This document shows positions 54,750 to 63,906 of a stretch of 64,000 nt of DNA, piece after piece; the first letter of the stretch is position 1; every line of letters begins with the position of its first letter. The position numbers and the translations under genes are program-made. Below the pieces are notes generated by a model, which had not been told where the DNA came from, did no database searches, and saw only the letters and a program-made list of their open reading frames with translations. This stretch comes from Planctomycetaceae bacterium. Lineage in GTDB: Bacteria; Planctomycetota; Planctomycetia; Gemmatales; Gemmataceae. The DNA is taken from NCBI GenBank assembly GCA_013823135.1, contig PNLP01000015.1, positions 78,072-142,071 of the forward strand, given 5' to 3'.

Positions 54750-55721
54750 TCACTTGATCCAGCCGATGGATTCGTCGCGGATGATGGCGGCCATCCCCTC
54801 GATCCACTTCGGATGGTCGTTCAGGCAGGTACCGTTCTTGAGGTGCTCGCCACCCGCGTGCTCGAAGACTTCGTTGCTCTCCCGCCCGATCTCGTCAATA
54901 GTCTCCAGGCAATCGACCGTGAACCCCGGCAACGCCACGTAGACGCGCTTCACGCCGCGTTTGGCGAGATGTTCCAGCACGTCGTCGGTGTACGGCTTCA
55001 ACCACGGCGAGCGGCCGAACCGCGACTGATAGGTCTGCGTCCAGAAGTCCCGTTTCCAGCCCATCCGCTTCACGATGGCCTGCGTCGTGCGGACGACGTG
55101 CGTGGCGTAGGGGTCGCCCTTCTTGGCGTAGCTCTGTGGGATGCCGTGAAAGCTCACGACGATGTGTTCAGGTTGCCAGGGGAGCTTGGCGAGGTCGTCG
55201 CGGATCACGGCCTCGATCGCGTCGATGTACGCCGTGTGGTTGTAGTACGGGGGCACGACGCGAACCGCGGGCACACGGCGGACTTTCATCAAGGCGCCGA
55301 ACAACACGTCGGTCGCGCTGGCACTGGTGGTCGCGGAGTATTGCGGGAACATGGGCAGCGCAATGATGCGATCCACGCCCGACGCGATCATCTCGGAAAC
55401 CACCTTCTTCACAGAGGGGTTGCCGACCATCATGCCGTATCGCACAGGCACGTCCGGAAACTTCGCCTGCAACAGTTCGGCCTGTCGCTGGGTGTAGTGC
55501 ATCAGCGGCGAACCGGTTTTGTCGTCCCAGATGCGGCGGTACTTGGCTGCGGAAGCGCCCGAGCGAAAGGGGAGAATGCGGAGGTACAGCAGCGGAAGCC
55601 AGATGGCTCGCGGTACCTCGATCACGCGACGATCGGAGAGGAACTGGCGGAGGTACGGGAACAGCCCCCGGAAGGTTGGTTCGTCCGGGGTGCCGAGTTG
55701 GATGAGGAGAATGCCGGTCAT
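54750..55721 (-). CDS. hemH: Ferrochelatase
   Basis: A 323-residue protein that inserts Fe(II) into protoporphyrin IX, the last step of heme synthesis. It begins 'GILLIQLGTPDEP' and has the metal-site His in 'VVSFHGIPQSYAKKGDPY', the substrate-pocket 'FPQYSATTSA' and the conserved Glu in 'FTVDCLETIDEIG'. No signal or membrane segment is present. ATG 55721 is chosen because the conserved strand starts two residues later; an in-frame start 48 bp upstream is less likely. It fits the many heme proteins in this window. Confidence 0.95.
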   Translation of the reverse strand: MTGILLIQLGTPDEPTFRGLFPYLRQFLSDRRVIEVPRAIWLPLLYLRILPFRSGASAAKYRRIWDDKTGSPLMHYTQRQAELLQAKFPDVPVRYGMMVGNPSVKKVVSEMIASGVDRIIALPMFPQYSATTSASATDVLFGALMKVRRVPAVRVVPPYYNHTAYIDAIEAVIRDDLAKLPWQPEHIVVSFHGIPQSYAKKGDPYATHVVRTTQAIVKRMGWKRDFWTQTYQSRFGRSPWLKPYTDDVLEHLAKRGVKRVYVALPGFTVDCLETIDEIGRESNEVFEHAGGEHLKNGTCLNDHPKWIEGMAAIIRDESIGWIK

Positions 55722-55822
55722 TCTGAGTCCAGTCGTAAAGTCTGAAAGTCGAGGGTCATCAAGTCGCAATCATGTTAAGCGACTTGTCAGGCTCCGGACC
55801 AAGACCTTACGACTTTCGCCCA

Positions 55823-56134
55823 TCACTTCTTCTTGCAGTCCGGGCCTTCCTTCGCGTCCTGCTTCTCGGTGATGTGCGCGTCGCCGCCCGCGGCCTTGAG
55901 TGCGGTGCTTCGCTCGGCGTTGAGCTGAATGTAGCTGGTCCACTGGGCGGGGGTGTTCCCCTCGGAGTAGATCGCCTCGACAGGGCACTCGGGAACGCAG
56001 GCTTCACAGTCGATGCAATCGACAGGGTCGATGTACAGCATCTTCTCGTCCTGGTAGAAGCATTCCACCGGGCAGACGACGCAGCAATCGGTGTATTTGC
56101 AGTCGTTGCAAGGAGCGGTGACGACGTGAGCCAT
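55823..56134 (-). CDS. fdxA: 7Fe-8S ferredoxin (FdxA type)
   Basis: A 103-residue ferredoxin. Cys9, Cys17 and Cys21 plus Cys50 fit the 3Fe-4S cluster pattern, and 'CIDCEACVPECP' (Cys40, 43, 46) with Cys25 fits the 4Fe-4S cluster. The start 'MAHVVTAPCNDCKYTDCC' matches the FdxA family. It carries electrons at low potential in the cytoplasm. The C-terminal tail is Lys-rich ('DCKKK'). It lies upstream of hemH on the same strand. Confidence 0.93.
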   Translation of the reverse strand: MAHVVTAPCNDCKYTDCCVVCPVECFYQDEKMLYIDPVDCIDCEACVPECPVEAIYSEGNTPAQWTSYIQLNAERSTALKAAGGDAHITEKQDAKEGPDCKKK

Positions 56135-56660
56135 GAATCGATCCTCTTGTAATTATGAGTGGCCTTACTGGTTGTGTGTGTGATACCACACAGGCCGTTA
56201 ACGTCAAGGGAAGCCCGGACATCGGCTGCATCATCGTGGTTTTTGAACCGGTAAGTAGTGCCTCCCGGCCTTCACCCTCACGGCCGTCGCACGACTCAAG
56301 CCCACCCGACATTACCCACATTCGCCACACGATTCGACCACACCATACGCAAACAATTCCACCGGCATTTTCGCTTCGCACCTCGTCACCCGGAAACGAC
56401 GCACTCTAGGCTCCAAGTAACGAGATCTTACCAGCCCTGAACTTTCTCCTGGCAAAAACCAAGAGACGCTTCCCCACAGTCCCGCGAAAGGGTATCATCC
56501 TTGATGCCCGTCGGCGTGGGACTTCTTGCGGCGGGATCCTCTCCCTGCGGTCCCACAACGCCTTCGGTCCTCCCGCAGGTTGCAAACCCGCGATGGACCG
56601 ACCGACACCACCAACCGGTGTCGATACCACTTCCCCATCCCTTCTCGCAGTGGGTGTCGT
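56135..56660. other. Intergenic region upstream of fdxA
   Basis: This 526-bp divergent gap presumably holds the fdxA promoter. There is a short dyad GTGTGTGATACCACAC at about 56178-56193, which could be an operator. The remainder has open frames on both strands, none with a convincing start or family. Confidence 0.45.
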
Positions 56661-56918
56661 ATGTTCGATGTCGAAACTGGCGAACTCCGGGTTGTCGTTC
56701 CGGTCGGATTCCTCCTCTCGGAGGAGCAAGAGGTGTCCGTATCCGTCGAACGACCCGATGGCGGCAACTTGCCAATCCGGCTTCGGCTGATCCCGGCCCG
56801 GATGGCCTTGACCGATTTGAACCAGCAAACCCCTGTCACCTTCGGCTGGCCGGCTCGCAGGCTGACCGTTGCACACGACGACGGCTACCCAGCACCCGAC
56901 TACGGCGGCGGAGACTGA
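56661..56918 (+). CDS. Small protein of unknown function
   Basis: An 85-residue candidate from ATG 56661. It has G/C-biased third codon positions and a regular beta pattern ('ELRVVVPVGFLLSEEQEVSV', 'IRLRLIPARMALTD'). No signal or known motif is seen and no clear ribosome site lies upstream, so it could be a chance frame. A hairpin at 56971-57006 just beyond its stop supports a transcript ending here. Confidence 0.45.
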   Translation: MFDVETGELRVVVPVGFLLSEEQEVSVSVERPDGGNLPIRLRLIPARMALTDLNQQTPVTFGWPARRLTVAHDDGYPAPDYGGGD

Positions 56919-56970
56919 CCAAGGAGAAACGCGGAGTGCGGAGTCGAATCATTCTGCTCGATATCCAAGC

Positions 56971-57006
56971 CAACGAGGGGTGCTGCCGATGCCGCACCCC
57001 TCGTTG
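56971..57006. terminator. Hairpin at a convergent junction
   Basis: A 13-bp perfect stem CAACGAGGGGTGC / GCACCCCTCGTTG with a 10-base loop. It lies between the 56918 stop and the convergent 57111 stop. Confidence 0.75.
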
Positions 57007-57110
57007 CGTTCTTTGAAGTTAGGATTACCTGGTTGTTCACCGCGGACGCGACGACGGATGATTGCCAGGCGTAGAGTGATCGAAGCGAACGGAACCCCTG
57101 GAAAGTTAAG

Positions 57111-58073
57111 CTATCTCCCCGCAGCCAGTGCTGCGATCGCCCAGCCGGTCGCGGCTGCGGAAATGAACTGATCCTTCTCGTGCGGGAAACCGCTTTCGTA
57201 GTACGGCTGGAACGGCTTGCTGCGAGTCTTCACCTTCCACGTCCCGTCGGCTTGCTGCGTCTTGAGCAAGTAGGCAACACCGGCCTTGAACGCGGGCGAA
57301 TCCGGCTTCAACCCGCTGCCGTGGTGGAGTGCGAAGAGCGCCGAACCGGTCGCGTAAGCGTCCGAGTCGCCCTTTTCGAGTTGCGACCATCCACCGTCGG
57401 CACGCTGGGTCTGAAGCAACTCGAACGCCGCCGCTGCGATCTCCTTTTCGGGTGCCCCTGCTTCCTTCAAGCCGAGCAAGCGGAACACGCGATCTTCGGT
57501 GTCCTTGGCAGGAGTCCTCACCAGCCACTCGCGAGCCGCATCTCGCCGGCGGGTGATCTGCTCGCGGTCGGTGGCAGCGCCGAACTTCCGCAACGCACGC
57601 ATCGACATGTAGGTGATGGTAAAGCTACTCGCTTCGGTTGGCGGGCGGTTCGAGGTTGTTCGCCAGTGGTCGCGGTCGCCCGGGAACTTCACCAGGTATT
57701 CGGCGGCCGCAGCGGTCGTGTCGTCGGGTGTGTAGCCCGCGAGTTCGAGCGTCACGAGTGCGAACGAGGCGGTTGCGGCCGCGCCACCGGTGCCCCGGCC
57801 ATCGCGGAACCGCTCCTTGTTCGCCGCGAGGAACGCCGCGATGTGTTCGCCCTGATCCTTGAAGAACTTGGCCGGCACTTCGTGGCCGCTATCGCGTGCG
57901 GCCGTGAGTGCCAGTAATGGGTAGGCCTGATTATGGCAGGCAAAGCACGTCTTCTGCTCGGCGTGACCGCGTGCCCCGGCGACGAGGCGAGGAACCGCCG
58001 ACGCAACTGCTGCGTGAGCGGGAGTCGGGGGGAGTGGGATGGAAAAGCCAAGCACGACGATGACCGGGAACAT
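57111..58073 (-). CDS. Exported prenyltransferase-like alpha/alpha-barrel protein with heme motif
   Basis: A 320-residue protein with signal peptide 'VIVVLGFSIPLPPTPAHA'. A heme-binding C43-x-x-C46-H47 ('TCFACHNQA') follows, and then repeats of the squalene-cyclase/prenyltransferase type: 'LLQTQRADGGWSQLE' and 'LLKTQQADGTWKVKT' are the QxxDGxW signature. The catalytic Asp motifs of terpene cyclases are not visible, so it is probably a binding scaffold rather than a cyclase. The CxxCH-plus-prenyltransferase layout suggests an exported planctomycete redox-linked protein. Substrate unknown. Confidence 0.8.
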   Translation of the reverse strand: MFPVIVVLGFSIPLPPTPAHAAVASAVPRLVAGARGHAEQKTCFACHNQAYPLLALTAARDSGHEVPAKFFKDQGEHIAAFLAANKERFRDGRGTGGAAATASFALVTLELAGYTPDDTTAAAAEYLVKFPGDRDHWRTTSNRPPTEASSFTITYMSMRALRKFGAATDREQITRRRDAAREWLVRTPAKDTEDRVFRLLGLKEAGAPEKEIAAAAFELLQTQRADGGWSQLEKGDSDAYATGSALFALHHGSGLKPDSPAFKAGVAYLLKTQQADGTWKVKTRSKPFQPYYESGFPHEKDQFISAAATGWAIAALAAGR

Positions 58074-58233
58074 GACAGGCTCCGCGAGGCAGGGCGATTT
58101 TACCGTTATACCCCATGACGGATTGCGATGAAACCCGCACGACCACCTACACCACCAGGGTGTGAGTACGATACGATGGTGTCACGGGTGGCACCACGAC
58201 CGCCCATCAACTTCCGCCACCGAGGCCACGGAC

Positions 58234-58596
58234 GTGAGCACGCCAACCACATTTAGCAGTCGGTTCGAGAGCGATGCCACCTCGCGGGTGTGCATCGTGT
58301 CGTTGAAAGGCTCCCTCGACCCGCTTGCGTCGGAGGAACTGGACCCGCTTCTGAAAGCACAATATGCCGCGGGCTTCCGAAAGTTTGTGTTCGACCTGAC
58401 GGAACTGGCCTACGTCGGCAGCCTGGGGATTCGTCTTCTCGTTGGTCTTTCGAATCAGGTGAAGGGCGAGGGCGGCGTGGTTCTGTGCAACCTTACGTCT
58501 GGCGTGCGAATCGTCGTTGAACTGACGAAGCTGGACCGGGTGCTACGCATCTACCCGAATCGTGCCGACGCCATCGGAGCCGTTCGAGACGCGTGA
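58234..58596 (+). CDS. STAS-domain anti-sigma factor antagonist-like protein
   Basis: A 120-residue single STAS domain from GTG 58234: 'VCIVSLKGSLDPLASEELDP', 'FVFDLTELAYVGSLGIRLLV' and 'VVELTKLDRVLRIYP'. The Ser in 'YVGSLGI' is at the position phosphorylated in SpoIIAA/RsbV. Such proteins capture anti-sigma kinases when dephosphorylated by a SpoIIE-type PP2C, such as the one at 29555. No kinase or sigma gene is adjacent. The start is somewhat uncertain because the upstream ribosome site is weak. Confidence 0.85.
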   Translation: MSTPTTFSSRFESDATSRVCIVSLKGSLDPLASEELDPLLKAQYAAGFRKFVFDLTELAYVGSLGIRLLVGLSNQVKGEGGVVLCNLTSGVRIVVELTKLDRVLRIYPNRADAIGAVRDA

Positions 58597-59019
58597 GACC
58601 AGAAGCAGAATTCACCGCAGAGAACGCAGGGGACGCGGAGAGAAGACAGAAGGCAATGAGAAGAGTTGTGTCCAGAACTGTGATTTGTCTTGGTCTTCCC
58701 ACTGCGGTGTCTGCGTTCTCTGCGGTGAATCCTCTTGATCCTCTTTTCAGATCCTCTTCATCCGCGTGCCATTGCTTCGTTTATGCTCCCAATTCCGCTC
58801 CCTGCGGAAATCTGCTGGCAAGCACGAAATCTTGCTCGTGCCGGCACGCGGATTCACAACTGCTTAATGTATGCTACATTTCACAACACGCTGGCGCACG
58901 CTTAGCGTGACACGCCCAGGCATCGAAACTCCCTCCGCTCATTGCTCACCTTACGGTTCGAGATCTGTTCCATCATTCGTCCACTGAGCAGACTCGACCC
59001 ACCCTGAAGGAGTCGATCC
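58597..59019. repeat. Intergenic region with inverted repeat and shared module
   Basis: Arms TTCACCGCAGAGAACGCAG (58611-58629) and its exact complement (58711-58729) form a 19-bp stem. ATCCGCGTGCCATTGCTT (58760-58777) is identical to the outer arm at 32079-32096, and an 11-base copy of its complement lies at 58843-58853. The rest has no gene I can support; AAGGAG at 59007-59012 serves the next gene. Confidence 0.8.
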
Positions 59020-59988
59020 GTGAGACTCTCCTCTGTTCGACGTTCCGGGTTCACGCTCATTGAATTGTTGGTCGTCATCGCGATTATTGCCATCCTGATT
59101 GGGTTGCTGCTGCCTGCTGTCCAGAAGGTTCGAGAGGCCGCGGCACGCATGAAATGCCAGAACAACCTCAAGCAACTCGCGCTGGCCCTGCACAACTACC
59201 ACGACGCCCGCGCATCGTTTCCCGGAGCGGCCCGTATCGTGCCGGGTTCGGGCATCACGACGCCGTTCGACATCGCCGGCTCGAACCGTGCTCCGTGGTC
59301 GGTCCTCGTTCTGCCGTTCATTGAGCAGAGCACCGTGTACTCGACGTTTAACACCACGACGGGAACTTTCGGGGGGCTGTTCATTCAGCACGATGCCGCG
59401 ACGGAGTCGGCTGCACAGAAGGCCGCGAGAAACATCGCGTTTGAGTGCCCCAGCGATCCGAACAGCAACCCGGCGAACCGGAACTCGAACTACTTCGCGA
59501 TCATGGGTGGGGGTAGTACGACCGTCACCCCGTGTGCCCCGGGCAGCGGCCCTTGCTACCCGGTGAGCGCCACGAACTACCGCCTCACATCGGACAACGG
59601 TGTGATGTACGTCAATTCGAGCACACGGATCACGGACGTCACCGACGGAACATCGAACACCTTCCTTTTGGGCGAGTCCCGCTACATGCAGTTGCAGAGC
59701 GGCAACAGCCAGTACTACGCCACGTGGGCCAGCGGATATTACGGCAACGGCGTCGGCGGGCCGTACTACCCGAATGGTGCGCTCACCATGAACGCGCCGA
59801 ATAGCCTCAACTGCAACCCGGCCACGACCAGTTGCCACCACATGACGCCCTACACGGGCAGTTACCACACCGGGGGCGCGAGCTTCGCCATGACGGACGG
59901 GTCGGTCGTGTTCATCCGGAACGACGTGACCCTGTCGAACTTCCAGAGCATGGGGGCACGCAACGACGGTGCCGGTTCCCTCCAGTGA
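59020..59988 (+). CDS. DUF1559 type IV pilin-like (H-X9-DG) protein
   Basis: A 322-residue protein starting at GTG 59020 with AAGGAG upstream. Leader '[18 protein letters not shown]' and '[18 protein letters not shown]' are followed by the C-terminal block '[18 protein letters not shown]'. The mature body is rich in Asn, Ser, Thr, Gly and Tyr, as expected for a surface protein. A lipoprotein gene follows after 28 bp, forming the fourth cassette of this type in the window. Confidence 0.92.
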   Translation: MRLSSVRRSGFTLIELLVVIAIIAILIGLLLPAVQKVREAAARMKCQNNLKQLALALHNYHDARASFPGAARIVPGSGITTPFDIAGSNRAPWSVLVLPFIEQSTVYSTFNTTTGTFGGLFIQHDAATESAAQKAARNIAFECPSDPNSNPANRNSNYFAIMGGGSTTVTPCAPGSGPCYPVSATNYRLTSDNGVMYVNSSTRITDVTDGTSNTFLLGESRYMQLQSGNSQYYATWASGYYGNGVGGPYYPNGALTMNAPNSLNCNPATTSCHHMTPYTGSYHTGGASFAMTDGSVVFIRNDVTLSNFQSMGARNDGAGSLQ

Positions 59989-60016
59989 TCCCGAACACTC
60001 TCGCCCCGAGACTCCC

Positions 60017-60415
60017 ATGACCCCGCACATGGCCCGAGCGTTCGCGCTCGTGGCGGCACTCACCCTTGCCGGGTGTGGCCCGTCGGTCGATCGCCAGCCA
60101 ATTTCCGGAACCGTGACGCACGACGGAAAGCCCATCGAGTACGGCGTCATCTTCTTCGCCCCGGACACCTCGAAGGGGAACACGGGACCACAGGGGTCGG
60201 CCGAGATACGCAAGGGGAGTTACCAGACTGGGACGGACAAGGGACCGGTGGCCGGGCCGCACACTGTGCGGATCACCGGCTGGAACTCCTCGCCCGAGTC
60301 CGGAATCCTCGGGGCACCGGCGTTCAGCGACTACACCACGAACGTGGATATCTCCGGCGCGAACAATCAACTCGATTTCGCTGTGCCTGCCAATCCGACC
60401 GCAAAACAGAAGTGA
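60017..60415 (+). CDS. Small lipoprotein with CpcR-like beta domain
   Basis: A 132-residue predicted lipoprotein; lipobox L-A-G-C after 'ALVAALT'. The domain reads '[22 protein letters not shown]', split at GKP, then '[14 protein letters not shown]'. It is most like the lipoprotein at 37989 ('KGNTGP' against 'KGNSGP'). It ends 125 bp before the calcium-type ATPase gene. Confidence 0.85.
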   Translation: MTPHMARAFALVAALTLAGCGPSVDRQPISGTVTHDGKPIEYGVIFFAPDTSKGNTGPQGSAEIRKGSYQTGTDKGPVAGPHTVRITGWNSSPESGILGAPAFSDYTTNVDISGANNQLDFAVPANPTAKQK

Positions 60416-60540
60416 TTCCACTTTCCGCGTTCATTCCCATTCGGCAAGCCGGCCACGGCACGCCGCTTGCCTGAAGTTATGCATCCGCGGACAATCCACT
60501 ACACGGGTTGTCACGGACCATTACTGGGAATGAGCACACG

Positions 60541-63435
60541 ATGGCTTCGACTTCCGCAATGCCGCACCCAGGGTTAACGCCCACCGAAGTGGAGCAGAGT
60601 CGGCGTGAGCACGGCGCGAACGTGCTCACGCCGCCCGGCCGCGATCCGTGGTGGAAGCAGTGGCTCTCCAAGTTCGAAGACCCCGTCATTCGCATCCTCA
60701 TCATCGCGGCCGCCATCCAGATCGGCGTCGGGGCCATCAAGGGCGAGTTCATCGAAGGTCTCGCCATCGTCGCGGCCATCCTGCTGGCCACCACCCTCGC
60801 GTTCGTAAACGAGTTCAAGGCGAATCGCGAGTTCGACATCCTCAACAAGGTGAACGACGACACGCCGGTGAACGCGGTGCGTGGCGGAGATTTCACCACC
60901 ATCCCGCGGCGCGACGTTGTGGTTGGCGACATTCTCCTGATCGAAACCGGCGAGGAGATCCCCTGCGACGGCGAGGTGGTCGAAGCTGTGGCGTTGCTCG
61001 TGGACGAGTCGAAACTCACCGGCGAATCGGTCCCCGTGACCAAGACCGTGGCCGGGCATGCCGCAACTCAGGGACACGACCACGCTTACCCCCCGCACCG
61101 ACTCACCCGCGGCTCACTGGTCGCGGACGGGCACGGCATCGTGCGTGTGACCGCCGTGGGCGACGGCACCGAGATCGGCAAGACGGCCCGCGCCGCTGCG
61201 GAGGAGTCCGGCGAGACCACGCCACTGAACGAGCAACTCGAACGCCTCAGCAAGATCATCGGCATCGTCGGGCTCAGCATCGCCGCCGCCACGTTCTTCG
61301 CGCTCATCCTGCGGGGGGCCGCGACGGGCGATGTGGCACTGGACGCGCGGCAATGGGTGTTCGTGGCGATCCTGTTCACGGCCATCGGCATCGCACTCGT
61401 CCGCGTCTGGCTCAAGATCGCGTGGGAAGGGCTGTTGGCATGCCGACGCCAGCGCGATCTCGACTCGCCCGACTGGCTCCACGAAGACACGTTCGGTCGC
61501 TGGGGGATTGCGCTGGGTGCCGGGGCAATCGTGTTCGCGGTTGGGGCGGGGCTCGGTTCCGTGATGGGCTGGATTCCGTCCAACCCATCGGAGTGGCTCC
61601 CCACGGCAGCCGGCACCGCGCTGCTGACGTACTTCATGATCGCCGTCGTCATCATCGTCGTTGCCGTGCCGGAGGGGCTGGCGATGAGCGTGACGCTGAG
61701 CCTCGCGTACAGCATGCGCAAGATGACGGCTCAGAACACACTCGTGCGGAAGATGCACGCCTGCGAAACGATCGGGGCCGCGACGGTCATCTGCTCCGAC
61801 AAGACGGGCACGCTCACCCTCAACCAGATGACGGTCGCCGAGGTTCGCATTCCCCCACTGACAACGAATCGCAGTCTGGTCGTCGATGCCATTGCGGTGA
61901 ACACCACGGCTCAACTTGCCCGCGAGGAAGGCGTGCTGCGAGCACTCGGCAACCCGACGGAAGGCTCGCTGTTACTGTGGCTCGACGGTCAAGGCGTGAA
62001 CTATCTCACCACGCGGGCATCCTTCGATGTGGCGAGCCAGTTGACGTTCTCCACCGAACGGAAATTCATGGCCACGGTCGGGACCGATTCGAGCGGGCAG
62101 GGGATTCTCCATGTGAAGGGCGCTCCCGAGATCGTGCTGGAGAAGTGCGACACGCTACTGACGCCCGACGGGGTGATGCCGTTCACGGCCGATGCTCGCG
62201 TTGCCATGCTGAAGGGGTTGCACGAACTGCAAGGCCGCGCGATGCGGACCATCGGGCTGGCGTATCGGTCGGTTTCGGATGTCACCGGCACGATCGAGCC
62301 GATGGTGAACGCGCTCACGTGGATTGGGTACGTCGGCATCACGGACCCGATTCGCCCCGAGGTGCCGGCCGCGGTGGCTGCGTGTCGGCGAGCGGGGATC
62401 GGCGTGAAGATCGTGACCGGGGACACGCCCGACACGGCTCGCGAGATCGCCCGGCAGATCGGCCTGATCGGCGACACGCCCGAACCCGGCAGCGAACTGA
62501 CCGGGCCGCAGTTCGGCGCGCTGTCCGACGCGGAGGCAGCGGTCGCGGTTCACAAGCTGAAGATCATGTCGCGGGCACGCCCGATGGACAAACTTCGCCT
62601 CGTGCGGTTGTTGCAGGATCAGCATGAAGTGGTGGCGGTGACCGGCGACGGAACGAATGACGCCCCGGCGCTGAATCACGCGAAGGTCGGGCTGGCGATG
62701 GGGAAGACCGGCACCGCCGTCGCGAAGGAAGCGGCCGACATTGTGCTGCTCGACGACTCGTTCGGCAGCATCGTGAACGCGGTGCGGTGGGGTCGCGGGC
62801 TCTACGAGAACATCCAGCGATTCATCGTGTTCCAACTGACCATCAACGTGCTCGCGCTGGGGATCGCGCTGCTCGGGCCGTTCGTCGGGGTGAACATGCC
62901 GCTGACCGTGATGCAAATGCTGTGGGTGAACCTCATCATGGACACGTTTGCGGCACTGGCCCTGGCAACGGAACCGCCACACGCCGACGTTCTCGACCGA
63001 CTCCCGCGACACCCCGATGCGTTCATCGTGACGCCGCGAATGGCCCGGATGGTGTTCGGCCTGGGTGGTGCGTTCCTGCTCGTGCTGCTCGCGTTGCTGT
63101 TCCTGTTGCCGGGGATGCGGGATGTCGCCTCGCCGGATCACTTGCGTTCGCTGACGATCTTCTTCTCGGTGTTCGTGCTGCTTCAGTTCTGGAACCTGTT
63201 CAACGCCCGTTGCCTGGGAACGACACGTTCCGCCTTCGATGGGCTGTTGCAAAATAAGGCGTTCCTGTTCATCGCGGGAATGATCCTGCTTGGCCAGATT
63301 GTGCTGGTGCAGTTCGGTGGCGACGTGTTTCGCACGACCCCGCTGGGTGCGCTGGACTGGGTGCTGATTGTGCTGGCCACCTCGCCCGTGTTCCTTGTGG
63401 GCGAACTGCTCCGCTGGCGAGCCCGCAGGGCGTAG
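60541..63435 (+). CDS. Calcium-type P-type ATPase (PMCA-like)
   Basis: A 964-residue P2-type ATPase. It begins with a cation-ATPase N-domain, then 'DESKLTGESVPVTK' (A-domain TGES), 'VAVPEGLAMSVTLSLA' (M4), the phosphorylation site 'ICSDKTGTLTLNQM' and the hinge 'VTGDGTNDAPALNHA'. The M6-M10 region includes 'LLWVNLIMDTFAALALATEPP' (as QMLWVNLIMDT). These features point to a Ca2+-exporting PMCA/SERCA-like pump; PEGL followed by Ala instead of Pro is a variation. An extra insert (about 290-345) sits between M3 and M4. ATG 60541 is preferred over a TTG 33 bp upstream. Confidence 0.9.
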   Translation: MASTSAMPHPGLTPTEVEQSRREHGANVLTPPGRDPWWKQWLSKFEDPVIRILIIAAAIQIGVGAIKGEFIEGLAIVAAILLATTLAFVNEFKANREFDILNKVNDDTPVNAVRGGDFTTIPRRDVVVGDILLIETGEEIPCDGEVVEAVALLVDESKLTGESVPVTKTVAGHAATQGHDHAYPPHRLTRGSLVADGHGIVRVTAVGDGTEIGKTARAAAEESGETTPLNEQLERLSKIIGIVGLSIAAATFFALILRGAATGDVALDARQWVFVAILFTAIGIALVRVWLKIAWEGLLACRRQRDLDSPDWLHEDTFGRWGIALGAGAIVFAVGAGLGSVMGWIPSNPSEWLPTAAGTALLTYFMIAVVIIVVAVPEGLAMSVTLSLAYSMRKMTAQNTLVRKMHACETIGAATVICSDKTGTLTLNQMTVAEVRIPPLTTNRSLVVDAIAVNTTAQLAREEGVLRALGNPTEGSLLLWLDGQGVNYLTTRASFDVASQLTFSTERKFMATVGTDSSGQGILHVKGAPEIVLEKCDTLLTPDGVMPFTADARVAMLKGLHELQGRAMRTIGLAYRSVSDVTGTIEPMVNALTWIGYVGITDPIRPEVPAAVAACRRAGIGVKIVTGDTPDTAREIARQIGLIGDTPEPGSELTGPQFGALSDAEAAVAVHKLKIMSRARPMDKLRLVRLLQDQHEVVAVTGDGTNDAPALNHAKVGLAMGKTGTAVAKEAADIVLLDDSFGSIVNAVRWGRGLYENIQRFIVFQLTINVLALGIALLGPFVGVNMPLTVMQMLWVNLIMDTFAALALATEPPHADVLDRLPRHPDAFIVTPRMARMVFGLGGAFLLVLLALLFLLPGMRDVASPDHLRSLTIFFSVFVLLQFWNLFNARCLGTTRSAFDGLLQNKAFLFIAGMILLGQIVLVQFGGDVFRTTPLGALDWVLIVLATSPVFLVGELLRWRARRA

Positions 63436-63906
63436 TGGGTTTGTAGCCCCAAAGGGGCGTCCGATAATAGCCAGGGGTGAAGTGAGCGAAGCGAACGGAA
63501 CCCCTGGAAACGCGAACCCATCCAAACGCCAAGCCCCGGAGGGGCGACAGAAACAACGACATGCGTGGTGTCCGTCGCCCCATCCGGGGCTTCATTTCAC
63601 GGTAGGCTGCGGACCAGGGGTTTGGTCACTTCGTTCGCTGCCCCCCTGGCTACACTTGGTCGCCGCATCCGCGGCTACAATCCAAGAATCCGTAACCTCA
63701 AAAAGCGTCAGCGAGGCCAAACCTCCCTCGCTGACGCTTTTTGAGGTTACGCTATTGGACGTGGCTTTTTTGGTATTCACCCCGAAGGGGTGGGACAACC
63801 TAGCCCCAATGCCCCTCAGATAAGCACAACAACTGCTCTGTGGAAGGGTTTAGTCGGTTGCCGCGGGTGAGCATGCTCCACCCGCTTCTTGCCCCAGTTC
63901 GACATC
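63436..63906. repeat. Repeat-filled region after the ATPase gene
   Basis: The first part (63445-63600) has GCCCCAAAGGGGC, GAACGGAACCCCTGGAAA and GCCCCGGAGGGGCGACAGAA, the same type as 6922-7074. Next is a perfect 25-bp stem (63692-63716 with 63726-63750; core CAAAAAGCGTCAGCGAGG). Then 63735-63802 is a near-copy of 26373-26440. No gene is supported here. Confidence 0.8.

Noticed and set aside
29555..58596. A partner-switching operon with the SpoIIE-type phosphatase and the STAS protein.
   Set aside because: The two genes are about 28 kb apart and no anti-sigma kinase is next to either, so a link is only a possibility.
58593..58910. A 105-codon frame after the STAS gene.
   Set aside because: It is translated repeat DNA with no ribosome site or protein-like pattern.
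63368..63823. A 151-codon frame overlapping the end of the ATPase gene.
   Set aside because: It lies in the ATPase 3' end out of frame and then in repeats.
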